From: an uncultured Mollicutes bacterium | GTDB taxonomy: Bacteria > Bacillota_I > Bacilli_A > RFN20 > CAG-826 | Reading direction: 5' to 3' | NCBI GenBank assembly: GCA_945935945.1 | Contig: CAMESA010000006.1 | Location: forward strand, 1-28,616 | Length of the DNA stretch: 28,616 bases | In this document: piece by piece, positions 21,224 through 28,616 of the stretch | Layout: each line of letters opens with the position of its first letter | Position numbering within the stretch: the stretch's first letter is position 1 | Notes under the pieces: generated by a model | Seen by the model: the letters and a program-made list of their open reading frames with translations, nothing else | Databases searched by the model: none | What the model was told of the DNA's origin: nothing | Made by a program: the position numbers and the translations under genes

Positions 21224-23563
21224 ATGGCAATCAAGTCAGATAATAGAGTAATACATAGATTTATACGGGAAATTTCTGCGTATGAATTTGGCGGAGAGTT
21301 ATACTCTCAAACAATTCCTTTAGACACACAAGCTTATGCGATTTATCCAAATGAAGAAGGAAATCGTTTCTTTTATGTTATTGGTGATGGTGAGCATACT
21401 TATACAGAAATTCGTGACGGAAAAGGAAATGGAGAAGCGTATAAAGAATATCCTGTGTTTGATAAGGATAATCTTAATATATTTGTATCTGGTGTTGAGC
21501 AAGAAACTGCTGAAAGAAAAGCTGCTGATAAACTGTTACAACTTCAAATCGATAATGAAAAATTAACTCGTGAACAAATTGATGAATATTTACAGCAACA
21601 AATAGATGATAATGACGAATCTATTTCTGAAATACAAAGAAGTTTAACTAAAGAGGTGTTTGAAAGAAAGCAGGCGGTTGAGGAAGAAAGAGTTGCCAGA
21701 ACAAGCAGTGATGAGAGTTTAACTGTAAAACTTGATAAAGAAATTGAAGAAAGAAAACACTTTGATGAGCTTTTAGATGACGCTTTGGGTGAGGAAATTC
21801 AAAATCGTGAAGCTGCTATAACTAGTTTGTTTAATGAATTAAAAACAGATATAGACAATCACGTTAACGATAAAGAGAATCCACATCAAGTAACTAAAGA
21901 TCAAATTGGTTTAGGTAATGTAGACAACGTTTCGGATTTAGATAAGCCTGTTTCAATAGCAACTCAAAAAGCTATAGATGAAATAAGTGTGTCTTTATCT
22001 GATGAAGAAACGAGAGCCACATCAAAAGAGAATGAATTAGAATTAGCTATAACAAATGAAGTTTTAAGAGCAACACAAGCTGAAGAATTGTTATCTGATA
22101 CAAAATTAAATAAAATTTCAGATGTAAATAAAGTATACGGTACAGATTCTCAAGGTAATCAAATTGGATATGATATAGATTCGTTTGGTAAAGTAGATGA
22201 TATTAAAATCAATGATATTTCTATTGTGTCGGATAAAATTGCTAATCTTGGTACAATGGCAAAAGAAAATGTTTCGGATTATTATACTTCTTCACAAATT
22301 GATTCTAAAAATTATCAAACGGAAAACCAAGTAGAAACAAAAATTTCGGATAAATTAGAAGATTATACAACAACTTCAGAATTACAGGCAAATTATGTTG
22401 CAAAAGAATCTGGAAAAGGTCTGTCTACAAATGACTACTCTAACACAGATAAAGAGAAAGTTGATTCTTTAGGTACAATGTCAACAAAATCTGCAGCTGA
22501 TTATTCTACTAAAATTGTTGCTGACACATTATATGCCGATAAATCTGTCGAACAAGCATTATCAACAGAAATAACAAATCGTGAAAATGCTGATACAAAC
22601 TTACAGTCACAAATAGATGCGATCACAGCTTCTTCAGATGTTACAGATATTGTTGGTAGTCATGCTGATTTGGAAAATTATGACACGACATCACTTGCAC
22701 CGAATAGTATTATCAAAGTATTACAAAATGAAAACAAAAACAATGAAACAACGTATTATCGCTGGATTGTTGAAGAAAATATTGGTCATTGGTTTTTGAT
22801 TGGAGAAGAAGGTCCTTATTACACAAAATCTGAGGCTGATTCTAAATTTGTGTCTCAAGAAAGAACAATTAACGGAAAAGCTTTATCTAGTAATATTATT
22901 TTAAGTGCATCTGATGTTGGGGCTGACTCTTCAGGATCAGCAGCTATAGCAGAACAAAACGCAAAAGATTACACTGATAGTTTGGCCAGTAATTATGCAA
23001 CAGCTGCTCAAGGACAGTTGGCTGATACTGCTGTTCAACCTGATGATTTGGCTACAGTTGCTACATCTGGTGATTACAATGATTTATCTAATCTTCCTGA
23101 GATACCTTCTGCTCAAATACAATCAGATTGGAATCAAACAGACGATAAAGCATTGGATTATATTAAAAATAAACCAATTATTCCAGAAGGTGTTATTGTA
23201 GATCAAACATATGATTCAGCATCAACTAATGCACAATCTGGTATAGCTGTTGCTCAAGCGATTAGTGGAAAACAGGACATTCTCACATCAGGAAGTAACA
23301 TCACAATCGAAAATGGTGTTATTAGTGCTACAGATACAACTTATACAGCAGGTGTTGGAATTAGTATTGAAAATGGAGTTATTTCTAACACACAGACTTC
23401 TGCAGAGTGGGGTAATATCACAGGTACGTTATCAGAACAAACTGATTTAAAAAATGTTTTAGATACTAAAGCAGATCAAGAAAATGTTTATACTAAACAA
23501 GAAATAAATAATTTAATGTCAAGCATTGTTGTCGCTACAGTATATGATTATGGAGATGAATAA
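21224..23563 (+). CDS. Tail fibre protein (779 aa)
   Basis: A modular, elongated, homotrimer-type fibre. Residues 1-~95 form an N-terminal attachment domain with FYVIGDGEHTYTEI, a pattern known from phage fibre bases. Residues ~95-210 are predicted coiled coil (Glu/Lys/Leu heptads). Residues ~212-255 carry NHVNDKENPHQVTKDQIGLG followed by NVDNVSDLDKPV, a signature repeat of phage tail fibres. Then come short modules: VYGTDSQGNQIGYDIDSFG, ATSGDYNDLSNLP, SDWNQTDDKALDYIKNKP, GSNITIENGVIS. It ends YTKQEINNLMSSIVVATVYD. The start has only a weak ribosome site. The last gene in the window repeats several of these modules. The adjoining LRR genes begin at the stop codon of this gene (TAAATG). Confidence 0.85.
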   Translation: MAIKSDNRVIHRFIREISAYEFGGELYSQTIPLDTQAYAIYPNEEGNRFFYVIGDGEHTYTEIRDGKGNGEAYKEYPVFDKDNLNIFVSGVEQETAERKAADKLLQLQIDNEKLTREQIDEYLQQQIDDNDESISEIQRSLTKEVFERKQAVEEERVARTSSDESLTVKLDKEIEERKHFDELLDDALGEEIQNREAAITSLFNELKTDIDNHVNDKENPHQVTKDQIGLGNVDNVSDLDKPVSIATQKAIDEISVSLSDEETRATSKENELELAITNEVLRATQAEELLSDTKLNKISDVNKVYGTDSQGNQIGYDIDSFGKVDDIKINDISIVSDKIANLGTMAKENVSDYYTSSQIDSKNYQTENQVETKISDKLEDYTTTSELQANYVAKESGKGLSTNDYSNTDKEKVDSLGTMSTKSAADYSTKIVADTLYADKSVEQALSTEITNRENADTNLQSQIDAITASSDVTDIVGSHADLENYDTTSLAPNSIIKVLQNENKNNETTYYRWIVEENIGHWFLIGEEGPYYTKSEADSKFVSQERTINGKALSSNIILSASDVGADSSGSAAIAEQNAKDYTDSLASNYATAAQGQLADTAVQPDDLATVATSGDYNDLSNLPEIPSAQIQSDWNQTDDKALDYIKNKPIIPEGVIVDQTYDSASTNAQSGIAVAQAISGKQDILTSGSNITIENGVISATDTTYTAGVGISIENGVISNTQTSAEWGNITGTLSEQTDLKNVLDTKADQENVYTKQEINNLMSSIVVATVYDYGDE

Positions 23564-25642
23564 ATGTCTTTATATATTGGAAATAAAAGATTTGTACCTA
23601 GTATATTCGGGGGATCAGTTGGAAGCAATGTTTTGGCGAAAGATTGGATAACTGGAAAAAGTAGTGCATCTGAATTAACTCAATTAGATTTAAATGAAAT
23701 CACAAGTGTTAGACCTTATGGTTTTGCTGGAACTACAAAAGACGGAGATCTAATCCTTCCAAATTGTGAGTCTGTGAGTAATGATGGTTTTGCATATTTC
23801 TCAGCGAATTCTGTCTCTTTACCAAATTGTACTCAAGTTTCATCAAATGCTTTTAGATCTATGCATAATGTTTTACGAGTAGATATTCCTAAAATTCGAT
23901 ATATTTCTTCATATTGCTTTGGTTATTCTGAGAATCTAAGAGAAGTAAACTCACCGATGATAACTCATGTGAATGATTATTCTTTTCAAGGTTGTACAAG
24001 TTTACAAAAAGTTACTACACAGAATGTACAAATATTTGGGGATTATGCTTTTGATAATTGTACAAACTTAGAATCTGTAGACACTTCATCAGGAGTTTAT
24101 TTCTATAGATATTGTTTTTCAAACTGTAAAAAAATAGATTCTTTAGACTTTTCTTCAGCATACGACATTTATTACCAAGCTTTTTACAATTGTACAGGTC
24201 TAAGAAAAATTTGGCTACCTTCTAGTGTATATAGAATACGTCATAGTGGTTCTAACTATCCATTTTTTGGTGTAAACCCAAACTGTTTAATTTATACAAA
24301 TGTTGAAAATGAAAGCTCTGTTCCATCAGCTTGGTCACAATATTGGAATAATTATAGTACATCAAGTAAATTAAATGTATTTTATGGATCTACTTATGAA
24401 GACTTTGTAAACGAAACTCTTCCTACATTTCCTTATAACTTTACTATAACTGCACCATCAGATTGTGTTGTTAAAATTACTTATTATGGAATGGAAAAGA
24501 TTACAAATTCTATTACGATGCAAGAGGGAACAACTGCTACATATACAGTAGAAAAAGAGGGTTATGTACCTATTTCAGGAAGTGTAACAATGGAAACAAG
24601 CGATGTACTAGTTACAATCACTTCTGAACAAATGGTACCTATTCCATCTACATTGGATATCTCTTATGAAAATGCTTCTACTGGAGACAATGCAAAAATC
24701 TTAGCATCATTAGTGGATAATTATAATTTTGAGTTAAACTCAAAAGATCTTTGCTTAACAAATGGTTCAAAAACTTGCGGAGTAGATGCAGCTATAGAAT
24801 CACATGGATTTATTGTTGTTCGTCCAAATTTTGAATCTGTGCTAACGATAGATGCAGCTATAAATTCTGAGAATGGTTATGATTACGGTGGTGTTTATGT
24901 AGACACAAAAGTTTATGAACCAAGTTGGCAAGAAGTTCGTAATGATCAAAATTATGGAACTGGTACATATTTAATGCGTGTATGTGGTAATGTTCAAAGA
25001 TCTAACTATACAATGGCATTACATAAGGATACAACTTATTACTTAAACTTCTTTTATGTAAAAGACTCCTATTTAACAATGCCAGATAAAGTTTATTTCT
25101 ATAATATCAATTTAGAAAAAGAAGCTGAAATAGATATTTTTGAACAAATTATTAGTAATAGTCAAATAACAAGTGTTGATAACTCTGATATAACAAGTGT
25201 TCCATCTTACACATTTTGTGGGTGTAGTTATATACAATCCATCAATTTACCTAATGTAACAACATGTGGAGATAACTCATTTAGCCAATGCTCTAGACTA
25301 TCAAACGTAAATGTAGTTAATTTAACAGAAGCTCCGTATTACTGTTTATCAGATAACCATACGCTACAGAGTTTAGATTTACCTAATGTTACAAGAATTA
25401 GACCAAGTGCTTTTCAAGATTGTGAAAATTTAAGAAAAATTTGGTTGTCAAATAAATGCTTAATAATAGATGAAACACAAGGTTGGGACTCGCCTTTTTA
25501 TAATGACAAGAACTTAACGTTATATACAGATTTGACATCGGCACCTGTAGGATGGGGATTGAATTGGAACGTTGTAGATAGTAATTCTAATACAATAAAT
25601 GTAGTATGGGGTGCAACACACGAAGAATTTGAGAACGCTTGA
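23564..25642 (+). CDS. Leucine-rich repeat tail protein with two LRR blocks (692 aa)
   Basis: It starts directly after the fibre stop (ribosome site GGAGATGAATAA). After a short leader (MSLYIGNKRFVPSIFGG) come about nine BspA-type LRRs of ~22-24 residues, with cores such as VSLPNCTQVSSNAF and VSFSNCKKIDSLDF, closed by a cap RKIWLPSSVYRIR...IYTNVENESS...W..YW.....KLNVFYGSTYEDF at ~210-285. A PEGA/Ig-like beta domain follows (~285-365, NFTITAPSDCVVKITYYG), then a sandwich-like region (~366-520) with a Trp/Tyr-rich core, then a second LRR block (~525-650) and a second cap ending THEEFENA. LRRs of this type bind proteins or glycans on cell surfaces. There is no signal peptide, as expected for virion assembly. 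A host-recognition role is inferred from the tail locus. Confidence 0.78.
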   Translation: MSLYIGNKRFVPSIFGGSVGSNVLAKDWITGKSSASELTQLDLNEITSVRPYGFAGTTKDGDLILPNCESVSNDGFAYFSANSVSLPNCTQVSSNAFRSMHNVLRVDIPKIRYISSYCFGYSENLREVNSPMITHVNDYSFQGCTSLQKVTTQNVQIFGDYAFDNCTNLESVDTSSGVYFYRYCFSNCKKIDSLDFSSAYDIYYQAFYNCTGLRKIWLPSSVYRIRHSGSNYPFFGVNPNCLIYTNVENESSVPSAWSQYWNNYSTSSKLNVFYGSTYEDFVNETLPTFPYNFTITAPSDCVVKITYYGMEKITNSITMQEGTTATYTVEKEGYVPISGSVTMETSDVLVTITSEQMVPIPSTLDISYENASTGDNAKILASLVDNYNFELNSKDLCLTNGSKTCGVDAAIESHGFIVVRPNFESVLTIDAAINSENGYDYGGVYVDTKVYEPSWQEVRNDQNYGTGTYLMRVCGNVQRSNYTMALHKDTTYYLNFFYVKDSYLTMPDKVYFYNINLEKEAEIDIFEQIISNSQITSVDNSDITSVPSYTFCGCSYIQSINLPNVTTCGDNSFSQCSRLSNVNVVNLTEAPYYCLSDNHTLQSLDLPNVTRIRPSAFQDCENLRKIWLSNKCLIIDETQGWDSPFYNDKNLTLYTDLTSAPVGWGLNWNVVDSNSNTINVVWGATHEEFENA

Positions 25643-25653
25643 GGAGTGCAAAT

Positions 25654-26925
25654 ATGACGATATTGAATAACGATTACACAAGCTTTATAAAATATTGTAA
25701 TAATGAAATCGTTTCATACGAATCTAAGAACATCACAAACATAAGGTATAGTGCGTTTCATGGAAACAATCATATTAAGAGTTTATCTTTTCCAAAAGTT
25801 ACTACATTAGATAATTATTGCTTTTCGTCTATGAACAATTTGGAACAATTGAATTTACCAAATGTTACTTGGTTGGGTTCACAGTTTCTCATGGGAAATT
25901 CTAAAATTAAGAGTTTATCTTTTCCAAAAGTTTCAACTATGGAATATGGATTCGTTTTCGAAGGTGTACTTGGTTTAGTATCGTTATCAATGCCAAATTG
26001 TACATCAATACCAGAACGTTGTTTTCGTAGATGTGAATCTCTAACAACGTTGGATTTTATAAGAAATGTGACATATATCGGAACAGAAGCATTTGGAATG
26101 TGTTATTCATTAACAGATATGTCTTTAGATAGTTTGATAACGTTAGATTCAAAGGCATTCTCAAATTGTACTAATCTCAGAAAAATTTGGATACCTTCTA
26201 GTTGTTTAACTATAAACGCAAAAGATGACAACAATCAAGAAAATGTAGCTTGGTCACCTTTTTACGGTTGTAATTCTAATTGTGTAATATACACAAATGC
26301 TACAGCACCAAATACGAATTGGTCTAATTATTGGAATTATTACGATGATACTCACAAGTTAGAGGTATGTTGGGATGCTACTCTTGAAGATTATGAAAAC
26401 GATAGTTATAGAAATAAATCTACTCTAGAAAATATTGTTGATGGTAGTATAAGGGAAATTGTATATGATGAACCTATGACAGCATTAGAAGCGTTTGGTA
26501 TGACTGGAGTTTCTTTTTTACACAGTATATCTTTGAAAGAAATTACAATGATACCAATGCATTATTTTGAAGACTGTTTTGGTTTGAAAAAAATCACAAG
26601 TGAATCTTTTCTTAAATTGACACTTATACGAGGTGGTGGATTTACAAGTTGTGGAGGATTAACAGAAGTAGACATACCTAGTGTATTACAAATTGAAGAA
26701 GTTGCGTTTCAAGCTTGCCATTCTTTAAGAAAAATATGGATTCCGTCAACATGTACTAAATTAGGTAGACAATTGTTTGTGTATGCCACAAATTTAACTG
26801 TTTATACAGATGCTAGTGAAAAACTAAACGATTGGGATGAGAATTGGAATTCAACGAGTTGGGATAATACTTCTTTTGCTACAGTGAAGTATAATTCTAC
26901 TCATGATGAATATTTAGCAGCTTAA
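25654..26925 (+). CDS. Leucine-rich repeat tail protein (423 aa)
   Basis: The start is ATG 25654, seven bases after GAGGAG; the TTG at 25639 inside the preceding stop region is not supported by a ribosome site. BspA-type LRRs, about 22 residues each, run from residue ~20 to ~180 (SLSFPKVTTLDNYCFSSMNN, LEQLNLPNVTWLGSQFL and so on). They end in the cap RKIWIPSSCLTIN...VIYTNATAPNTNWSNYW and LEVCWDATLEDYEND at ~185-250. A second short LRR stretch with RKIWIPSTCTKLG and a final cap LTVYTDASEKLNDWDENW ends with THDEYLAA. It shares the cap architecture with its neighbours. Two repeats are identical for 27 nucleotides. The role is probably receptor binding as a tail-tip accessory; inferred. Confidence 0.75.
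   Translation: MTILNNDYTSFIKYCNNEIVSYESKNITNIRYSAFHGNNHIKSLSFPKVTTLDNYCFSSMNNLEQLNLPNVTWLGSQFLMGNSKIKSLSFPKVSTMEYGFVFEGVLGLVSLSMPNCTSIPERCFRRCESLTTLDFIRNVTYIGTEAFGMCYSLTDMSLDSLITLDSKAFSNCTNLRKIWIPSSCLTINAKDDNNQENVAWSPFYGCNSNCVIYTNATAPNTNWSNYWNYYDDTHKLEVCWDATLEDYENDSYRNKSTLENIVDGSIREIVYDEPMTALEAFGMTGVSFLHSISLKEITMIPMHYFEDCFGLKKITSESFLKLTLIRGGGFTSCGGLTEVDIPSVLQIEEVAFQACHSLRKIWIPSTCTKLGRQLFVYATNLTVYTDASEKLNDWDENWNSTSWDNTSFATVKYNSTHDEYLAA
25774..25932 (+). repeat. Exact 27-nt direct repeat in the LRR gene, 132-bp period
   Basis: ATTAAGAGTTTATCTTTTCC plus seven more bases is identical at 25774-25800 and 25906-25932. The offset of 132 bases equals 44 codons, or two LRR units. Both copies encode IKSLSFPKV. 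Identity at the DNA level, codon third positions included, points to a recent internal duplication or gene conversion. Confidence 0.8.
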
Positions 26926-26938
26926 TTTGGAGAAAGTA

Positions 26939-27499
26939 ATGGATAAGACAGAATTAGGAATATGGTTAAACAAGAATGTCACTAGTTTCAGCTCTTCGAA
27001 GATAGTAAAGTTGGCTCCTGGTGCTTTTTCAAATCAGAGTGATTTGACAAGTATCAATTTACCAAACGTAACAATATTACCTCCTTATGCGTTTTATGAA
27101 TGCTATAATATAACACAATTTATAACGGGAAAATTAACGAGATTAGGAGATTTTAGTTTAACGGATTGTTATTTGATTCCTTCTCTTGATGTTTCTGGAG
27201 TTAAATACTTAGGAAGGAATGTTTTCGGTGGAAGCCATTTGACCAAAATAAAAGTACTAGATTTTAAAAATTTAGAAACAATGAGTTATAATTGTTTTTG
27301 GAAATCAACGTTTGAGAAAATTTGGCTTCCTTCTACGTGCGTTATAATTGGTGAAAACTTTCATGAAAAAGCTTCTGAAGTAGATACTGTCATTTATACA
27401 GATGCAACGGAAAAACCTTCATCTTGGAACAATGAATGGAATTATTGTGGTCACACTGTAATGTGGGGTTCAACACACGAAGAATTTGAAAACGCTTAA
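26939..27499 (+). CDS. Short leucine-rich repeat tail protein (186 aa)
   Basis: The start is ATG 26939 with TGGAGA six bases upstream; an in-frame TTG at 26927 has no ribosome site. It is one LRR block of five or six BspA-type repeats (VTSFSSSKIVKLAPGAF, LTSINLPNVTILPPYAFYEC, PSLDVSGVKYLGRNVFGG and so on) and one terminal cap: EKIWLPSTCVIIG...VIYTDATEKPSSWNNEWNY then VMWGSTHEEFENA. It is a minimal version of its two neighbours and apparently derived from the same ancestor. Its last 29 nucleotides match the end of the 692-aa gene at 27 positions. There is no leader or membrane segment. The likely role is as an alternative or accessory adhesin on the tail tip, by position. Confidence 0.75.
   Translation: MDKTELGIWLNKNVTSFSSSKIVKLAPGAFSNQSDLTSINLPNVTILPPYAFYECYNITQFITGKLTRLGDFSLTDCYLIPSLDVSGVKYLGRNVFGGSHLTKIKVLDFKNLETMSYNCFWKSTFEKIWLPSTCVIIGENFHEKASEVDTVIYTDATEKPSSWNNEWNYCGHTVMWGSTHEEFENA
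27471..27499 (+). repeat. Gene end nearly identical to that of the 692-aa LRR gene
   Basis: The 29 bases ending at the stop codon match 25614-25642 at 27 positions (differences: GAG/GAA and TGA/TAA), encoding THEEFENA in both. A conserved 3' end next to divergent repeats suggests duplication or recombination at the cap. Confidence 0.75.
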
Positions 27500-27529
27500 A
27501 TTTAAATATAAAGCAATAGGAAAAACAAA

Positions 27530-28616
27530 ATGGTAACACAAACTGACGTAAATAAGCTTATAATTAGAAAAAATCTGACAAAAGCTAAATATGAAGAATT
27601 ATCTCAAGCTGGAGAAATAAGTCCTAATGACCTTTGTTTTGTAGAAGATGACATTGATTCAGAACCTCAAGAAGGTAGTGATGCTTATATTACATCTGGA
27701 GTTGTTTATAATGCGCTTAAAGGTAAAGTGGATAAAACATCGGCTACAAGTGTTGTTTACGGTACAGATGCACAAGGATATCCAGCAACTTATGCTGTTT
27801 CTTCTTTTGGAGCAGTCGATGATGTACAGGTTAACGGTGTCAGTGTTGTATCAAACAAAGTAGCAGTAGTAAATGTACCTACACAGCAAGATATGGAAAC
27901 TGCTCTTGCTACTAAACAAGACGTGTTGACTGCTGGTAGTGGCATTTCCATTTCAAATAATATTATTTCCGCAGATATATCTACTGTAAATTGGTCAGAT
28001 ATAAATGATAAGCCTACATTTGCTGATGTTGCCACAAGTGGTGATTATAATGATTTAGTGAACAAACCAGTTAATGTATCAGAATTTAGCAATGATGCAA
28101 ATTATGTAACAGAGAGTCAATTAGAAACTAAACAGGACACTTTAGTTAGCGGTACAAATATTAAAACTATCAATAACCAATCTCTTTTAGGAAGTGGTAA
28201 TATTGATATACAGGGTGGTGGTTCTAGTACTGCAGAAGAGATTGTAAATGCTAACGAAGCTACAGGTGCTATAAGTCCTTTGAAAGTTTGGCAAGGCACT
28301 GAACAAGAATGGACTAATGGTAAAGGTACTGATTGGTATAACTGGAAAACTAATGCAGCTTTTGGTGTTAAACAGACTAATAATTTCTTAAGCGTACAGG
28401 ACTTAACTTCTATTGTATCTGACCAAAACATCTATATTGGTTACAAATATAATACTACAAGCTACATTTATTCAACAGATGGAGTAAATTGGAGCAGTGG
28501 AACATTTCCTTCTCCAGTTGGTTATTGTATAAGTGTAGATAACGGTTTTATTTTCACAAATGAATCTGATGACTCAAAAATTATGTTTTCTTCTGATGGC
28601 ATAAATTGGACTGAGG
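27530..28616 (+). CDS. Second tail fibre protein with Asp-box region, incomplete at window edge (at least 362 aa)
   Basis: ATG at 27530; the frame stays open to the last base. After a short N-terminal domain (MVTQTDVNKLIIRKNLTKAK, then PNDLCFVEDD) it repeats modules of the 779-aa fibre: VYGTDAQGYPATYAVSSFG, VATSGDYNDLVNKP, TAGSGISISNNIIS. It also has the fibre motif GTNIKTINNQSLLGSGNI (~205-222). From about residue 300 it holds aromatic repeats with Asp-box signatures (S-x-D-x-x-x-W): YSTDGVNWSSG and FSSDGINWTE. Asp boxes usually occur in beta-propellers of sialidases and other glycan-binding or glycan-cleaving proteins. The probable role is a receptor-binding fibre; no catalytic residue set is visible in the part shown. 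It has only a weak ribosome site, AATAGGAAAAACAAA, after a 30-base gap. Confidence 0.8.
   Translation, partial: MVTQTDVNKLIIRKNLTKAKYEELSQAGEISPNDLCFVEDDIDSEPQEGSDAYITSGVVYNALKGKVDKTSATSVVYGTDAQGYPATYAVSSFGAVDDVQVNGVSVVSNKVAVVNVPTQQDMETALATKQDVLTAGSGISISNNIISADISTVNWSDINDKPTFADVATSGDYNDLVNKPVNVSEFSNDANYVTESQLETKQDTLVSGTNIKTINNQSLLGSGNIDIQGGGSSTAEEIVNANEATGAISPLKVWQGTEQEWTNGKGTDWYNWKTNAAFGVKQTNNFLSVQDLTSIVSDQNIYIGYKYNTTSYIYSTDGVNWSSGTFPSPVGYCISVDNGFIFTNESDDSKIMFSSDGINWTE

Noticed and set aside
23564..27499. Diversity-generating retroelement acting on the LRR genes
   Set aside because: No reverse transcriptase, accessory gene or template repeat was seen in the window; the repeat identity is of ordinary duplication type.
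1..28616. tRNA genes, CRISPR arrays, insertion sequences, integrase or attachment sites
   Set aside because: By eye no cloverleaf with a conserved TTCGA loop, regular spacer repeat, transposase or integrase frame was found.

Overview
The window is a piece of a large, AT-rich tailed-phage genome with T4-superfamily (myovirus-like) gene content. The evidence is a gp20-type portal, a gp46/gp47-type (SbcC/SbcD, Rad50/Mre11) recombination nuclease pair, a gp32-like zinc single-strand-binding protein, a dihydrofolate reductase, a sigma-like factor and a tail-fibre gene series, all tightly packed with 1-17 nt overlaps. The host is not identifiable. Most genes have good AGGAG-type ribosome binding sites, which argues against a Bacteroidetes-like host that ignores Shine-Dalgarno. 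The BspA-type leucine-rich repeats and modular fibre sequences resemble those of gut-anaerobe phages (inference). I saw no tRNA, CRISPR array, integrase or insertion sequence.

Layout. Positions 1-10551 are all on the minus strand. Read in transcription order they hold: ClpP-like peptidase, two-domain metallophosphoesterase, small thioredoxin-fold protein, GroES, GroEL and a strong terminator; then a putative structural set (377 aa, two paralogous ~150-aa proteins, 62 aa, 153 aa); then the portal with two small genes; then an incomplete 187+ aa gene. Positions 10677 to the end are all on the plus strand: a 721-aa protein with an acidic tail, two small unknown genes, SbcC/gp46, SbcD/gp47, gp32-like SSB and terminator. 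A sigma70-like promoter then precedes HNH endonuclease, UvsY-like protein, sigma-like factor, DHFR and terminator. Last come tail genes: a 779-aa fibre, three leucine-rich-repeat proteins and a second, incomplete fibre.

How it fits together. The minus block looks like a capsid-assembly and protein-folding unit (chaperonin pair, protease, redox protein, portal). The middle plus block handles recombination, replication and nucleotide supply, and may encode the factor that switches on late genes. The right end encodes the host-recognition apparatus. A recurring sense-strand motif, AAGTTCTA or a close variant, lies about 35-50 nt before the first gene of nearly every presumed structural unit. It is absent before the recombination genes, so it is a good candidate for this phage's own late promoter element. 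No intergenic gap exceeds about 210 bases; those with visible signals are listed.
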